This document shows positions 1 through 8,456 of a stretch of DNA of 64,000 bases, piece after piece. The stretch is taken from NCBI RefSeq assembly GCF_050946515.1, contig NZ_JBMNUX010000005.1:62001-126000 (forward strand). Direction: 5' to 3'. The stretch comes from Tractidigestivibacter sp050946515 (GTDB lineage Bacteria; Actinomycetota; Coriobacteriia; Coriobacteriales; Atopobiaceae). A program made the position numbers and the translations under genes. Every line of letters begins with the position of its first letter. Position 1 is the stretch's first letter. The notes under the pieces were generated by a model. The model was given only the letters and a program-made list of their open reading frames with translations. It was not told the origin of the DNA and searched no databases.

Positions 1-18
1 CCAACGTAGGAGGAACCC

Positions 19-333
19 ATGGCCAACAAGCAGACGGCGCAGGCTCAAGAGTGCCACATGAAGCAGACCCCACGTTCCGACGAGGTCAAGCGCAACGTCA
101 CCTGCCGCATCAATCGCATCATCGGCCAGCTCAACGGCATTGAGACGATGGTCAACGAGGACCGCTACTGCGGTGACGTGCTCACGCAGCTCGCCGCCGT
201 CGAGTCGGCCGTGAAGTCCGTCTCGCGCATCGTGATGCAGGACCACCTTGAGACCTGCGTCGTCGAACGCGTGCAGGCTGGCGACACCGAGGCCGTTGAC
301 GAGGTCATGAGTCTCTTCAAGAAGTTCATGTAG
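19..333 (+). CDS. csoR: CsoR-family copper-sensing repressor
   Basis: 104-residue all-helical metalloregulator of the CsoR/DUF156 family, which represses copper-efflux genes and releases DNA when Cu(I) binds. The family Cu(I) triad is visible as C51, H76 and C80: Cys in RYCGD, then His and Cys in DHLETC. Their spacing (25 and 4) equals that of characterised CsoR (C36-H61-C65). The N-terminal 20 residues are an extension with one extra Cys and His (ECHMK). ATG at 19 follows AGGAGGA. The copper ATPase gene starts 12 bp after the stop, so the two form an operon. The operator would lie upstream of the window. Confidence 0.93.
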   Translation: MANKQTAQAQECHMKQTPRSDEVKRNVTCRINRIIGQLNGIETMVNEDRYCGDVLTQLAAVESAVKSVSRIVMQDHLETCVVERVQAGDTEAVDEVMSLFKKFM

Positions 334-345
334 GAGGGATTTGCA

Positions 346-2982
346 GTGCCAGTAGCAACGCAAGCGCCCCCCGAGGAAGTTCGGGAGACGTTCGACATCA
401 CGGGCATGACCTGCGCCGCTTGTGCGGCTCGCGTGCAGAAGTCCGCAGCAGGCGTCCCAGGCGTCACCGACGCCAACGTCAATCTGCTCAAGAACTCAAT
501 GGAGCTCACCTACGACGGCAGCAAAGAGACCGCCGATGCCGTCGTCGAGGCTATCGAGAAGTCGGGGTACGGCGCCGCGCCGCGCAAAAAGCACGCCGAG
601 GCCGATGGCTCGGCCGCCTCGGACTTTGTCGATCCTCAGATTGCGGCGCAGAAGGCCGTGGACGAGAAGCGCACGCAGCTCATCGTCTCTGCCGTCTTTG
701 CCGTGCCCCTGTTCTATCTGGCGATGGGCCCGATGTTTGGCTGGCCTCAGCTGCCGTGGTTCGCGGGCGAGCAGGGCATGATGACCGATGCGCTCACGCA
801 GCTTCTTCTCGCCGCGCCCATCCTGTTTGTGAACCGACACTACTTCATCACGGGCTTCAAGACGCTCTTCCACCTGTCCCCCAACATGGACTCGCTGATC
901 GCCATCGGCTCGGCGGCGTCCTTCGGCTACAGCCTCGTGAGCCTCTATCAGATGGCGTGGGCGCTCGGGGCCATGGACATGGCCAGCGCCATGACCGCCT
1001 TCCATCACCTGTACTTTGATTCGTCGGGCATGATCTTGACCCTCATCACGCTGGGCAAGTTCTTCGAGGCGCGTGCCAAGGGCAAGACCACGAGTGCCAT
1101 CTCCGCCCTTATGGACCTTGCTCCAAAGACGGCAACCGTGCTGCGCGATGGCGAGGAAGCTCAGGTGCCCACCGAGCAGGTGCGCGTTGGCGACCGCCTC
1201 GTGGTGCGTGCCGGCGAGTCGGTGCCCGTGGACGGACGCGTCGTTGAGGGGTCGGCCGCCGTGGACGAGTCCGCCATCACCGGCGAGTCCGTGCCTGTGG
1301 AGAAGGGCGTCGGCGACGACGTGACCGGCGCCACGGTCTCCACGAGCGGCTACTTCGTGATGGAGGCCACCGCCGTCGGCGACGACACCGCACTTGCAAG
1401 CATCATTCGCCTCGTCGACGAGGCCACCAGCTCCAAGGCGCCCATCGAGCGCCAGGCCGACAGAATCGCAGGCGTCTTCGTTCCCGTGGTCATCGGCATC
1501 GCGCTGGTCACCTTCCTCGCGTGGATAATCTTCTTCGCACCGGGCGACTTCGCCTCCGCCTTCAACTACGCGGTCAGCGTCCTCGTGATCAGCTGCCCCT
1601 GCGCGCTGGGCCTGGCCACACCCACCGCCATCATGGTGGGCACCGAGCGCGGCGCCAAGAACGGCATCATGATCAAGAGCGCCGAGTCGCTTGAGACCGC
1701 TTGCAATCTCGATGTCGTGGTTCTCGACAAGACCGGCACCATCACCGAGGGAACCCCTGCCGTTACCGACGTCCACCTTGCCTCTGGCGTAGACGAGGCC
1801 GAGCTCATGCGCACTGCATCCGCCATCGAGCGCAGAAGCGAGCACCCCTTGGCGCAAGCCATCGTCACCTACGCGGACAAGCGCGGCCTCTCTGAGAGCG
1901 CGGAGAAGGTCGACGACTTCACTCAGGTTGCCGGCGGAGGGCTTGTGGCCACCGTAGACGGCAAGCGCGTGGTTGCCGGCAACGCCCGGCTGATGAGGCG
2001 CGAGGGCGTGGACGTCTCCGCGTTCGCAGCGGCCGCCGACGAGCTTGCCAGGCAGGCAAAGACGCCACTCTACTTTGCCGCTGACGGCCGCGCGCTTGGC
2101 CTTGTGGCCGTAGCCGACGTGGTCAAGCCCACTTCCGCCACCGCCATCGCCCGCCTTCGCTCAATGGGCGTCCGCACCATCATGCTGACCGGCGACCAAG
2201 TCGCAACCGCCGCTGCCGTCGCCCGCCAGGTTGGCGTGGACGAGGTAATCGCCGGCGTCCTCCCCAACCAGAAGGAGGAGAAGGTCCACGACCTGCAGAA
2301 GCAGGGCAAGAAGGTGGCCATGGTGGGGGATGGCATCAACGACGCCCCGGCACTTGCTCGCGCCGACGTGGGCATCGCCATCGGCGCCGGCACCGACGTC
2401 GCCATCAGCTCGGCCGACATCGTGCTCATGCACTCAGACCCCGCCGACGTCGCCACCGCCATCGAGCTCTCGCGAGCCACGATGAGAAACATCCGCCAGA
2501 ACCTGTTCTGGGCGCTCTTCTACAACGCGATATGCATCCCCGTGGCCATGGGCGTGCTCGTGCCGATTGGCATCTCGCTCAACCCCATGATCGGCGCCGC
2601 AGCCATGGGCTTCTCGTCAGTGTTCGTCGTCTCCAACGCGCTTCGCCTCTTTGGCTGGAAGCCTTCCCAGGCAAGCGTCGAGGCGCAGCAGGTTGAGCCC
2701 ACTGTTATTACCGACACCGCTTCAGACAACGCCGTGGCAACTACCCCGGCCAAGAGAAAGGACACCAACATGGCAACCAAGAACCTCTCCATCGACGGCA
2801 TGATGTGCGAGCACTGCGTCATGCACGTGACCAAGGCGCTCGAGGGCGTCGAGGGCGTCTCCAACGTGAAGGTCTCGCTGGAGAACAACTCCGCCACGCT
2901 TGACGCCGATCCGTCCGTGACCGACGACGCGCTGAAGGCTGCCGTCGCCGACGCCGGCTATGAGGTCACCGCGGTCGCGTAA
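346..2982 (+). CDS. copA: Copper-exporting P1B-type ATPase with N- and C-terminal HMA domains
   Basis: 878-residue inner-membrane ATPase that pumps Cu(I) out of the cytoplasm. In order: N-terminal heavy-metal-associated domain (GMTCAAC near residue 20), membrane helices, actuator TGES motif, the CPC metal-path motif (SCPCALG, first Cys about 417), phosphorylation site DKTGT (Asp 461), SEHPLAQ and GDGINDAP. Unusually, a second HMA domain (GMMCEHC) is appended at the C-terminus after a Thr/Ala-rich linker of about 45 residues. The start is GTG at 346, preceded by AGGAGGG at good spacing. It follows csoR in the same operon. CopA identity is secure from CPC, HMA and csoR context; Cu(I) rather than Ag(I) is inferred. 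Confidence 0.95.
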   Translation: MPVATQAPPEEVRETFDITGMTCAACAARVQKSAAGVPGVTDANVNLLKNSMELTYDGSKETADAVVEAIEKSGYGAAPRKKHAEADGSAASDFVDPQIAAQKAVDEKRTQLIVSAVFAVPLFYLAMGPMFGWPQLPWFAGEQGMMTDALTQLLLAAPILFVNRHYFITGFKTLFHLSPNMDSLIAIGSAASFGYSLVSLYQMAWALGAMDMASAMTAFHHLYFDSSGMILTLITLGKFFEARAKGKTTSAISALMDLAPKTATVLRDGEEAQVPTEQVRVGDRLVVRAGESVPVDGRVVEGSAAVDESAITGESVPVEKGVGDDVTGATVSTSGYFVMEATAVGDDTALASIIRLVDEATSSKAPIERQADRIAGVFVPVVIGIALVTFLAWIIFFAPGDFASAFNYAVSVLVISCPCALGLATPTAIMVGTERGAKNGIMIKSAESLETACNLDVVVLDKTGTITEGTPAVTDVHLASGVDEAELMRTASAIERRSEHPLAQAIVTYADKRGLSESAEKVDDFTQVAGGGLVATVDGKRVVAGNARLMRREGVDVSAFAAAADELARQAKTPLYFAADGRALGLVAVADVVKPTSATAIARLRSMGVRTIMLTGDQVATAAAVARQVGVDEVIAGVLPNQKEEKVHDLQKQGKKVAMVGDGINDAPALARADVGIAIGAGTDVAISSADIVLMHSDPADVATAIELSRATMRNIRQNLFWALFYNAICIPVAMGVLVPIGISLNPMIGAAAMGFSSVFVVSNALRLFGWKPSQASVEAQQVEPTVITDTASDNAVATTPAKRKDTNMATKNLSIDGMMCEHCVMHVTKALEGVEGVSNVKVSLENNSATLDADPSVTDDALKAAVADAGYEVTAVA
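2770..2982 (+). CDS. Possible internally initiated CopZ-like copper chaperone (in frame within copA)
   Basis: The last 70 residues of copA form a complete HMA domain (MATKNLSIDGMMCEHC...), the size of a free CopZ chaperone. It begins with an in-frame ATG at 2770 preceded by AGAAAGGAC, a plausible ribosome binding site with about 7 nt spacing. The region just before it is a low-complexity linker. The sequence therefore allows both a fused domain and a separately translated chaperone from one mRNA. E. coli copA makes a chaperone from its own gene by frameshifting, so dual output has precedent; internal initiation here is inference. Confidence 0.4.
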   Translation: MATKNLSIDGMMCEHCVMHVTKALEGVEGVSNVKVSLENNSATLDADPSVTDDALKAAVADAGYEVTAVA

Positions 2983-3032
2983 GCGCTGCCTGCGTTCCAT
3001 CTTCTGACGCGCCTGCCGCAGAGCGCCTCGCG

Positions 3033-3075
3033 AGCGCCCGCTTTCTCCACTCGGGGAGCGGGCGCTTTCTTTTTC
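3033..3075 (+). terminator. Rho-independent terminator of csoR-copA
   Basis: Perfect 10-bp stem AGCGCCCGCT / AGCGGGCGCT (3033-3042 with 3057-3066), 14-nt loop, followed by TTCTTTTTC. Confidence 0.92.
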
Positions 3076-3199
3076 TGCAGCGTCGCGAGTTGCCGCCTGG
3101 ATGCCGTCCGCCTTCCCTTGTCGGCCATCTGCCCGAGGCTCCAACTTGCCGCAGGAAAAGGGGGCAAAAGCAAAGGAGAGGAGAAGCGGAGGGACCTTC

Positions 3200-4090
3200 A
3201 TGAAGATCAGCGACATAAGGGAGTACATCCTTCTTGCGCATACGAAGAACTTCACGCGCGCGGCAGAGGAGCTCTACATTGCTCAGTCGGCGCTCAGCCG
3301 TCATATCAGCGCGCTCGAGACGGAGCTCGGAGTCAAGCTCATCGACCGCGGGCACAACCACTTCAGGCTCACCCCCGCCGGCGAGACGACGCTCAAGCAG
3401 TTCGAGAGCATCATGGAAGACTACAACGAGCTGCTCGCCAAGCTCTCGGAGCAGGACCGCGAGACCGAGGGCTCAATGGACCTCGGCGTCCTCTACTACG
3501 ACCGCGACAGCTACGTCTATAAGATCTGCAAGCGCTTCCACGAGCGCAGCCCAAAGGTGCACGTAACGCTTCATTCCAAGCAGCCAGGGGAGCTCGAGCA
3601 GGAGCTCTTCTCGGGAGCCGTCGACGCGGTCATCGTCTACGGCGCGGCGCTTTGCGGGCGCACGGACGTCGAAGTGATGCCCTTCCTCAAGATTCCCTAC
3701 TGCCTCATCTACAGCACGAGCCACCCCTTCGCCACGATGGACAGCATCAGCCCGAAGGACCTCTCCGAGCAGACCCTCTTGGTTCCCCGAGAACCGTTTG
3801 CGCTCAACATGGGAGACCGCGTCTTGCGTCGCATCTGCTCGGAGAACGGCATCAACTTCAAGAGCACCGCGCCCATCGACAACTACGACGAGGTCCCCTG
3901 GATTCTGGAGGAGACCGGCGGCGTCTACCTCTCTCCCATGGCTAACCCCCACGCCTACGGCCCAAGCACGGCATACCGCGACTTCATGCCGGAGCGCTAC
4001 TCCTGCGACGTGAGCCTCGTGTGGCTCAAGTCAAACGACAACCCGACCATACCGCTCCTCGGAAAGGCAATTCGCAGCTGCTACCCCTAA
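3200..4090 (+). CDS. LysR-family transcriptional regulator
   Basis: 296 residues: N-terminal winged helix-turn-helix (about 1-60, with FTRAAEELYIAQSALSRHISALE) and a C-terminal periplasmic-binding-like effector domain. ATG at 3200 is chosen over upstream in-frame codons because GGAGGG precedes it and the LysR domain starts at once (MKISDIREYILLAH). LysR proteins bind small ligands and usually act on a neighbouring gene. The next gene, a GcvT-like methyltransferase 127 bp downstream on the same strand, is the obvious candidate target. Effector unknown. Confidence 0.9.
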   Translation: MKISDIREYILLAHTKNFTRAAEELYIAQSALSRHISALETELGVKLIDRGHNHFRLTPAGETTLKQFESIMEDYNELLAKLSEQDRETEGSMDLGVLYYDRDSYVYKICKRFHERSPKVHVTLHSKQPGELEQELFSGAVDAVIVYGAALCGRTDVEVMPFLKIPYCLIYSTSHPFATMDSISPKDLSEQTLLVPREPFALNMGDRVLRRICSENGINFKSTAPIDNYDEVPWILEETGGVYLSPMANPHAYGPSTAYRDFMPERYSCDVSLVWLKSNDNPTIPLLGKAIRSCYP

Positions 4091-4217
4091 TCTGGGTCGA
4101 TGCGTAACGAGCATAACGCTCACGGCAACGGCATTTCACGAGGGGTCCCGGAGCTTCCTACCATGGCCTTGACGGCCGGACAACGTGCCCGGAAACTCTT
4201 CCGCGAAAGGGAATGCA

Positions 4218-5576
4218 ATGGGCGACAAGATGGACAGCTACGAGAACAACAGGGACCTTCACACCTCAACCTACAAGGTGCTCGACGTTGAGCCCGAGTA
4301 CCCCGACGTGCATCAAATCGGCAACCTCTTTGGCAAGCACATCACCTGGGAAGCAGACGGCTGGAAGGCGATTGGCGAGAGCTACTTCAAGTCTTGCTAC
4401 ATTCATGCCGGCCTTTCGGGAGCCGAGGAAACCTTCAGCGGACCCGACGCCGAGAAGCTCCTCTCCGACTTCAGCATCAATGACGTGACGAAGTGGAAGG
4501 AGGGCAAGTGCAAGCACCTCGTCTCTCTGGACGAGAAGGGCTATGTCACCAACCATGCCCTCTTCTACAAGGACTCCCCCACCCAGTTCCGCACCACGGC
4601 TGGCTGCTCGGTCCCCTACCTTGCCGCGATGCAGACGGGCAAGTACAACGTGCAGTACACCACGAGAAACATCTTCATCTTCCAGCTGTCCGGCCCCACC
4701 TCGCTGACCATCGTGGAGAAGGCCTCTCAGACCAACCTTCATGACGTGAAGTTCCTGCAGATCGTTCCGCTCCGCATGCCCGGCATCGACGCCGACCTGG
4801 AGTTTGTGCGCATCGGCATGAGCGGCACGCTTTCCTATGAGGTCCACGGCCCCGCCGAGGTTGGCCCCGCCGTCTACGACAAGCTCTACCAGATTGGCAA
4901 GCCCATGGGCATGAAGCGCATGGGGTGGAAGGACTACACGATCAACCACACCTTTGGCGGAAACCCCCAGATGACCGTCAACTTTGAGTCCTCGCTTTAC
5001 GCAGACCCGCAGTTCACCGCAACCGCGCCGTTCACCCCCAACTACACCGGCAGCATCGACCCCAAAAACATCGAGGCGCGCTTCCGCACCGCCGTTGAGT
5101 GCCGCTGGGACTTCATGGCCCGCTTCAACCACGACTTCCTGGGCCGCGCGGCGCTCGAGGCCGAGATGGCGAGCCCCAAGCGCCGCGTCGTCTCGCTCGT
5201 GCTGAACCCCGACGACATCGCCGATGTCATCCGCTCCCAGTTCACCGACGACCCCTACAAGTACATCGACTTCCCGTGCGCCGAGCAGCAGCCCGCAGGC
5301 GGTCACCAGGACTGGGTCTGCGACGCGGACGGCAGCCACATCGGCATCTCCGCGAACCCCACGTACTCCTCGCACTACAAGGTCATGATCAGCCACGCCG
5401 TGATTGACGTCGACAAGATTGAGGACGGTCGCGAGGTCATCATCAAGTGGGGCGACTTTGGCGGAAAGATAAAGGACATCCGTGCCACCATCGCTCCGTT
5501 CCCCTACATCCATGACGTGGGCGACAACCGCACCTTCGACACCTCTAAGATTGCCTCCGGCCTCGACGCGAAGTAA
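4218..5576 (+). CDS. GcvT-like (aminomethyltransferase fold) tetrahydrofolate-dependent methyltransferase/demethylase
   Basis: 452-residue protein of the GcvT/DmdA/LigM superfamily, clearly longer than glycine-cleavage T protein (about 360). Visible features are the folate-binding-domain pattern (RIGMSGTLSYEVHG, VGPAVYDKL) and the C-terminal barrel region. No gcvH, gcvP or lpd lies nearby, so a role in the glycine cleavage system is unlikely. Free-standing members transfer methyl groups from substrates such as O-methylated aromatics or sulfonium compounds to tetrahydrofolate; which substrate applies here cannot be read from sequence. ATG at 4218 follows GAAAGGG. The upstream LysR gene suggests substrate-induced expression. 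Confidence 0.75.
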   Translation: MGDKMDSYENNRDLHTSTYKVLDVEPEYPDVHQIGNLFGKHITWEADGWKAIGESYFKSCYIHAGLSGAEETFSGPDAEKLLSDFSINDVTKWKEGKCKHLVSLDEKGYVTNHALFYKDSPTQFRTTAGCSVPYLAAMQTGKYNVQYTTRNIFIFQLSGPTSLTIVEKASQTNLHDVKFLQIVPLRMPGIDADLEFVRIGMSGTLSYEVHGPAEVGPAVYDKLYQIGKPMGMKRMGWKDYTINHTFGGNPQMTVNFESSLYADPQFTATAPFTPNYTGSIDPKNIEARFRTAVECRWDFMARFNHDFLGRAALEAEMASPKRRVVSLVLNPDDIADVIRSQFTDDPYKYIDFPCAEQQPAGGHQDWVCDADGSHIGISANPTYSSHYKVMISHAVIDVDKIEDGREVIIKWGDFGGKIKDIRATIAPFPYIHDVGDNRTFDTSKIASGLDAK

Positions 5577-5605
5577 GCCTTTCGCACCCCGCAAGCGACT
5601 GTCTT

Positions 5606-5640
5606 GCCCCGCTCTCGAACATTCGAGAGCGGGGCTTCTT
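5606..5640 (+). terminator. Terminator after the GcvT-like gene
   Basis: 12-bp perfect stem (5606-5617 with 5624-5635; GCCCCGCTCTCG / CGAGAGCGGGGC), 6-nt loop, then TTCTT. Confidence 0.85.
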
Positions 5641-5744
5641 GCGCCGCCTTTGGCTTCGGCGCGAGGAGGGCAGACGCGCCAGGCGCCTGCCATTGATTGC
5701 TTATCATGGTTTGTGTAATTCCAGAAGATGCGAACGGAGAACAG

Positions 5745-6329
5745 ATGAGCGAGCGCGAGAAGATGCTGGCAGGACAGTGGTACGACGCCAACAACGACCA
5801 GGCGCTCATTGCGGAGCGACTTGCGGCGGCGCAGGTGGCATATGACTTCAACCAGGCGCGCCCTGGCTCCCCAGAGCAGGCGTCCGCGCTCAGGCACCTG
5901 TTGAGAGACGGTCTTGGCGAGGGATGCGAGGTGCTCGCCCCGCTCTATGTCGACTACGGCAGCAACATTACGCTTGGCGAGGGCACCTTCGTGAACCACG
6001 GCTGCTACTTCATGGACGGCGCGCCCATCACGCTTGGCAGCCATGTCTTTGTCGGCCCGTTCTGCGGCTTCTATACTGCAAGCCACCCGCTGGAGGCGAA
6101 GGCGAGAAACGCCGGTCTTGAGAAGGCCTCGCCCATCTCCGTTGGCGACAACTGCTGGTTTGGCGCGAACGTCTCGGTCATGCCGGGCGTCACCATCGGC
6201 TGCGGCTGCGTCATCGCCGCGGGCTCGGTCGTAACCCGTGACTTGCCAGACAACAGCCTTGCGGCAGGCGTCCCCGCAAAGATCAAGCGCACGATTGACC
6301 AGGGCAAAGGCAGCGAGCAGCAAGAGTAG
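5745..6329 (+). CDS. Sugar O-acetyltransferase, maltose/galactoside acetyltransferase type
   Basis: 194-residue left-handed beta-helix acetyltransferase. An N-terminal Mac domain (MSEREKMLAGQWYDAN...) is followed by hexapeptide repeats (ITLGEGTFVNHG, ITLGSHVFVGP) and the catalytic His in YTASHPLE. The C-terminal VTRDLPDNSLAAGVPAK is typical of Maa/LacA. These cytosolic enzymes use acetyl-CoA to acetylate sugar hydroxyls, probably for detoxification. ATG at 5745 with GGAGA upstream matches the family N-terminus, so the 16 upstream in-frame residues are excluded. It is monocistronic. Confidence 0.92.
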   Translation: MSEREKMLAGQWYDANNDQALIAERLAAAQVAYDFNQARPGSPEQASALRHLLRDGLGEGCEVLAPLYVDYGSNITLGEGTFVNHGCYFMDGAPITLGSHVFVGPFCGFYTASHPLEAKARNAGLEKASPISVGDNCWFGANVSVMPGVTIGCGCVIAAGSVVTRDLPDNSLAAGVPAKIKRTIDQGKGSEQQE

Positions 6330-6374
6330 CAGGCAGCAAGGGCTGCGCATTGCCTGGCCTATAGAATCGGCGCC

Positions 6375-7382
6375 CTAGAGAAGCACCGAGAGCAGCGTTG
6401 CCACCAGCCAAATGACGGCAATCACGATGTAGGGAGACTTGTGAGCCTTCGTGACGGCGAGAAACTCCCGGATGAATGATGCCGGCCAAAGCCATCCGCG
6501 CGTCTTGCTCCCCACGCCATCGGCCTGGATTCCAAGCTGATGGCAGTACTCCGCGCAACGAAACACGTGGAAGTCGCTGGTCACGACCGCGCAACGATAT
6601 GGCTTTCCCGCAGAGTGCTCGTCCATGAGCTCCTTTGAGAACCTCAAGTTTTCCATCGTCGTCGTGGAGCGGTCCTCGCGAATGATCTTGTTCTCGCTCA
6701 CCCCATGGGCAAGCAGGTAGTTGGCCATGGCGTCAGCCTCAGAGACTTCCTCATCAGGACCTTGTCCGCCCGAGGGGACCAAATAGGCTTCGCAGCCCTG
6801 CTTCTTCCAGAGCTCGAGCGCCTTGTCGATGCGCCCGGCAAGAAGCGGCGACGGCTCCCTGCCCGAAAGGCCGGCGCCGTGAATCACGATGTAGTCGTAG
6901 TGCCTGTTGCGAGGAAGCCGCCGGTAGAGCCACGAGTAGAGCAGCAGTGCCACCAGCGTGAAGCAGAACCACAGCGCCTCGACGTCAATAAGACCGACCA
7001 GCCGCTCTATCCATTCGGGAGCGCCGATGCTGCCAAGAAAGCCGGGCGCAAGGAACAGCAATACGAAGAGCACCGCAAGGGCGATTGGCAGAAGCGATGC
7101 CAGGGAAAGACCATTGCGCTTCACGACGACAATGCCGTTTATAAAAAGCGCGATCACGGTAATTATCGGCGCCGCAAGGACAAGCACCAGAAGGGGCAGC
7201 ACCATCCATTCCTGTCCAAAGCGCATGAGCAAGAGCATGCTCGTCCAAAGCACAAAGATCAGCAGGTAGATGGCGTTTCTAAATTGCCGCGGCTCGCGAT
7301 GGTACGAGACAAGCAGGCAGATTCCAGAGATGATGCTTGGAGACCAGAGCACGAGCTGCATAAGCAATAGATCGAAATCCAC
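6375..7382 (-). CDS. DUF218 (YdcF/SanA-type) membrane protein
   Basis: 335 residues: about five hydrophobic segments in the first 150 residues, a DUF218 domain (YDYIVIHGAG ... GPDEEVSEADAMANYLLAHGV ... STTTMENLRFSKELM ... VVTSDFHVFRCAEYC), and a final membrane helix. DUF218 proteins are linked to envelope functions, but no reaction is firmly known. The GTG at 7382 is chosen because GAGGAGG stands six bases before it; an upstream TTG lies inside that Shine-Dalgarno region. The gene is convergent with the acetyltransferase and divergent from trmL. Confidence 0.85.
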   Translation of the reverse strand: MDFDLLLMQLVLWSPSIISGICLLVSYHREPRQFRNAIYLLIFVLWTSMLLLMRFGQEWMVLPLLVLVLAAPIITVIALFINGIVVVKRNGLSLASLLPIALAVLFVLLFLAPGFLGSIGAPEWIERLVGLIDVEALWFCFTLVALLLYSWLYRRLPRNRHYDYIVIHGAGLSGREPSPLLAGRIDKALELWKKQGCEAYLVPSGGQGPDEEVSEADAMANYLLAHGVSENKIIREDRSTTTMENLRFSKELMDEHSAGKPYRCAVVTSDFHVFRCAEYCHQLGIQADGVGSKTRGWLWPASFIREFLAVTKAHKSPYIVIAVIWLVATLLSVLL

Positions 7383-7469
7383 GGGCGTCCTCCTCAATTC
7401 GTAAGGGCATTGTAGCCTGAACTACAATCGGTGCGTGTCCGTTGACCGTTATCGAGCATGGGGGAGAAA

Positions 7470-8060
7470 ATGCTGAACGTGGTGCTTGTCGCGCCCGAGA
7501 TTCCCGCAAACACAGGAAACATTGGCCGCACCTGCGTGGTCACGGGCTCGCGCCTGCATCTCATAGAGCCCCTTGGATTCTCGCTCGACGACCATTCGCT
7601 TCACCGAGCGGGCCTTGGCTATTGGAAGAGCCTGGACGTGACGACCTATCCTAGCTGGGATTCGTTCATCGAGAGAAACGGCTTGTCTGGCGAGAAGGGC
7701 GAGGGGCGCCTGCACCTGCTTACCAAGAAGGCACGCCGCATCTATGCCGACGCGCGCTACTCGGACGGCGACTTTCTCGTGTTTGGCTGCGAGAGCCGAG
7801 GACTTCCAGAGGAGCTGCTCGCTGCGCATGCCGAGCGCTGCGAGCGCATCCCGATGCTTCCCGACGCAGCCTCGCTCACGGACGCCGATGAGTGGGCGGC
7901 AGGCCAGCCCGCACGTAGCCACAAGGCGCTTCTCCAACGTGATGTCTGCGGCAACTTCGTAAACCCAGACGACTGGCGAGTAAGCGCCCTTAACCTGTCG
8001 AACGCCGCAGCCATCGTGCTCTACGAGGCGCTACGGCAGACAGGCTTTCCCGGCATGTAG
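7470..8060 (+). CDS. trmL: tRNA (cytidine/uridine-34 2'-O)-methyltransferase, SPOUT family
   Basis: 196-residue SPOUT (alpha/beta-knot) methyltransferase. It starts MLNVVLVAPEIPANTGNIGRTC, the TrmL hallmark, and carries the knot motifs VFGCESRGLP and ALNLSNAAAIVLYEALRQ. TrmL 2'-O-methylates the wobble nucleotide of certain Leu tRNAs using S-adenosylmethionine. It is longer than typical TrmL (about 155-160): roughly 35 extra residues sit between the second and third motifs (around DAASLTDADEWAAGQPARSHKAL). ATG at 7470 follows GGGGGAGAA; the ATG four codons upstream has no ribosome binding site. Confidence 0.88.
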   Translation: MLNVVLVAPEIPANTGNIGRTCVVTGSRLHLIEPLGFSLDDHSLHRAGLGYWKSLDVTTYPSWDSFIERNGLSGEKGEGRLHLLTKKARRIYADARYSDGDFLVFGCESRGLPEELLAAHAERCERIPMLPDAASLTDADEWAAGQPARSHKALLQRDVCGNFVNPDDWRVSALNLSNAAAIVLYEALRQTGFPGM

Positions 8061-8103
8061 CGACCTGCAGCTATCCTTCGCCGGAAAAGCGCCATCGGAC
8101 CGG

Positions 8104-8310
8104 TTAGCGATAGCGATAGCGCCCGAGCACCTCGTCGAACTCCGCAGAGCCTTCGATGTAGTCAGAGAACGCAAGGACGGGGTCACGCCCATGGAACATC
8201 GCGCAATTGCCGCATAAATCGCAGTCTGAAATGCACGGATATCGATTGCTCACGTATGTGGTGCGCTCATCCCTCGTCGATTCCGACACTTTCGGAGCTT
8301 TCTGCGCCAT
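8104..8310 (-). CDS. Small Cys-cluster protein, function unknown
   Basis: 68 residues with a tight cluster CISDCDLCGNC (C-x3-C-x2-C-x2-C) in the middle, able to bind zinc or an iron-sulfur cluster, followed by an acidic C-terminus ending GRYRYR. I do not recognise the family. ATG at 8310 is selected because AAGGGGGGAAAG precedes it; longer in-frame versions would run into the ABC-exporter terminator. It lies downstream of that terminator and so probably has its own promoter. It is convergent with trmL, 43 bp from that gene's end. Confidence 0.6.
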   Translation of the reverse strand: MAQKAPKVSESTRDERTTYVSNRYPCISDCDLCGNCAMFHGRDPVLAFSDYIEGSAEFDEVLGRYRYR

Positions 8311-8365
8311 GGTCTTTCCCCCCTTAGCCTTCTGCAAGCATAGTTCATCGAATGAGATGCCGGCA

Positions 8366-8431
8366 CAAAAAGGCGGCGGGTCCCTTCGGAACGTTCGCCT
8401 TGCATGGCAAACGCCCGAAAAGACCCGCCGC
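8366..8431 (-). terminator. Terminator of the ABC exporter operon
   Basis: Long hairpin: perfect 10-bp outer stem GCGGCGGGTC / GACCCGCCGC (8373-8382 with 8422-8431) with further inner pairing (TTCGG / CCGAA). On the minus strand it is followed by CCTTTTTG, just past the stop at 8457. Confidence 0.85.
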
Positions 8432-8456
8432 ACGGCAGCACCCAGCCCTCGATGCT

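Noticed and set aside
496..1857. 453-residue minus-strand ORF inside copA
   Set aside because: Shadow of copA; His/Gly/Asp-rich antisense composition, no binding site.
4091..4217. Glycine riboswitch in front of the GcvT-like gene
   Set aside because: The 127-bp gap is short, lacks conserved riboswitch cores, and the gene is not in a glycine-cleavage operon.
4266..6350. Long minus-strand ORF (694 residues) opposite the GcvT-like and acetyltransferase genes
   Set aside because: High-GC shadow frame spanning two well-supported genes and their terminator; composition is typical of antisense translation.
6705..7370. 221-residue plus-strand ORF opposite the DUF218 gene
   Set aside because: Antisense of hydrophobic segments; the minus-strand product has clear membrane helices and a DUF218 domain.
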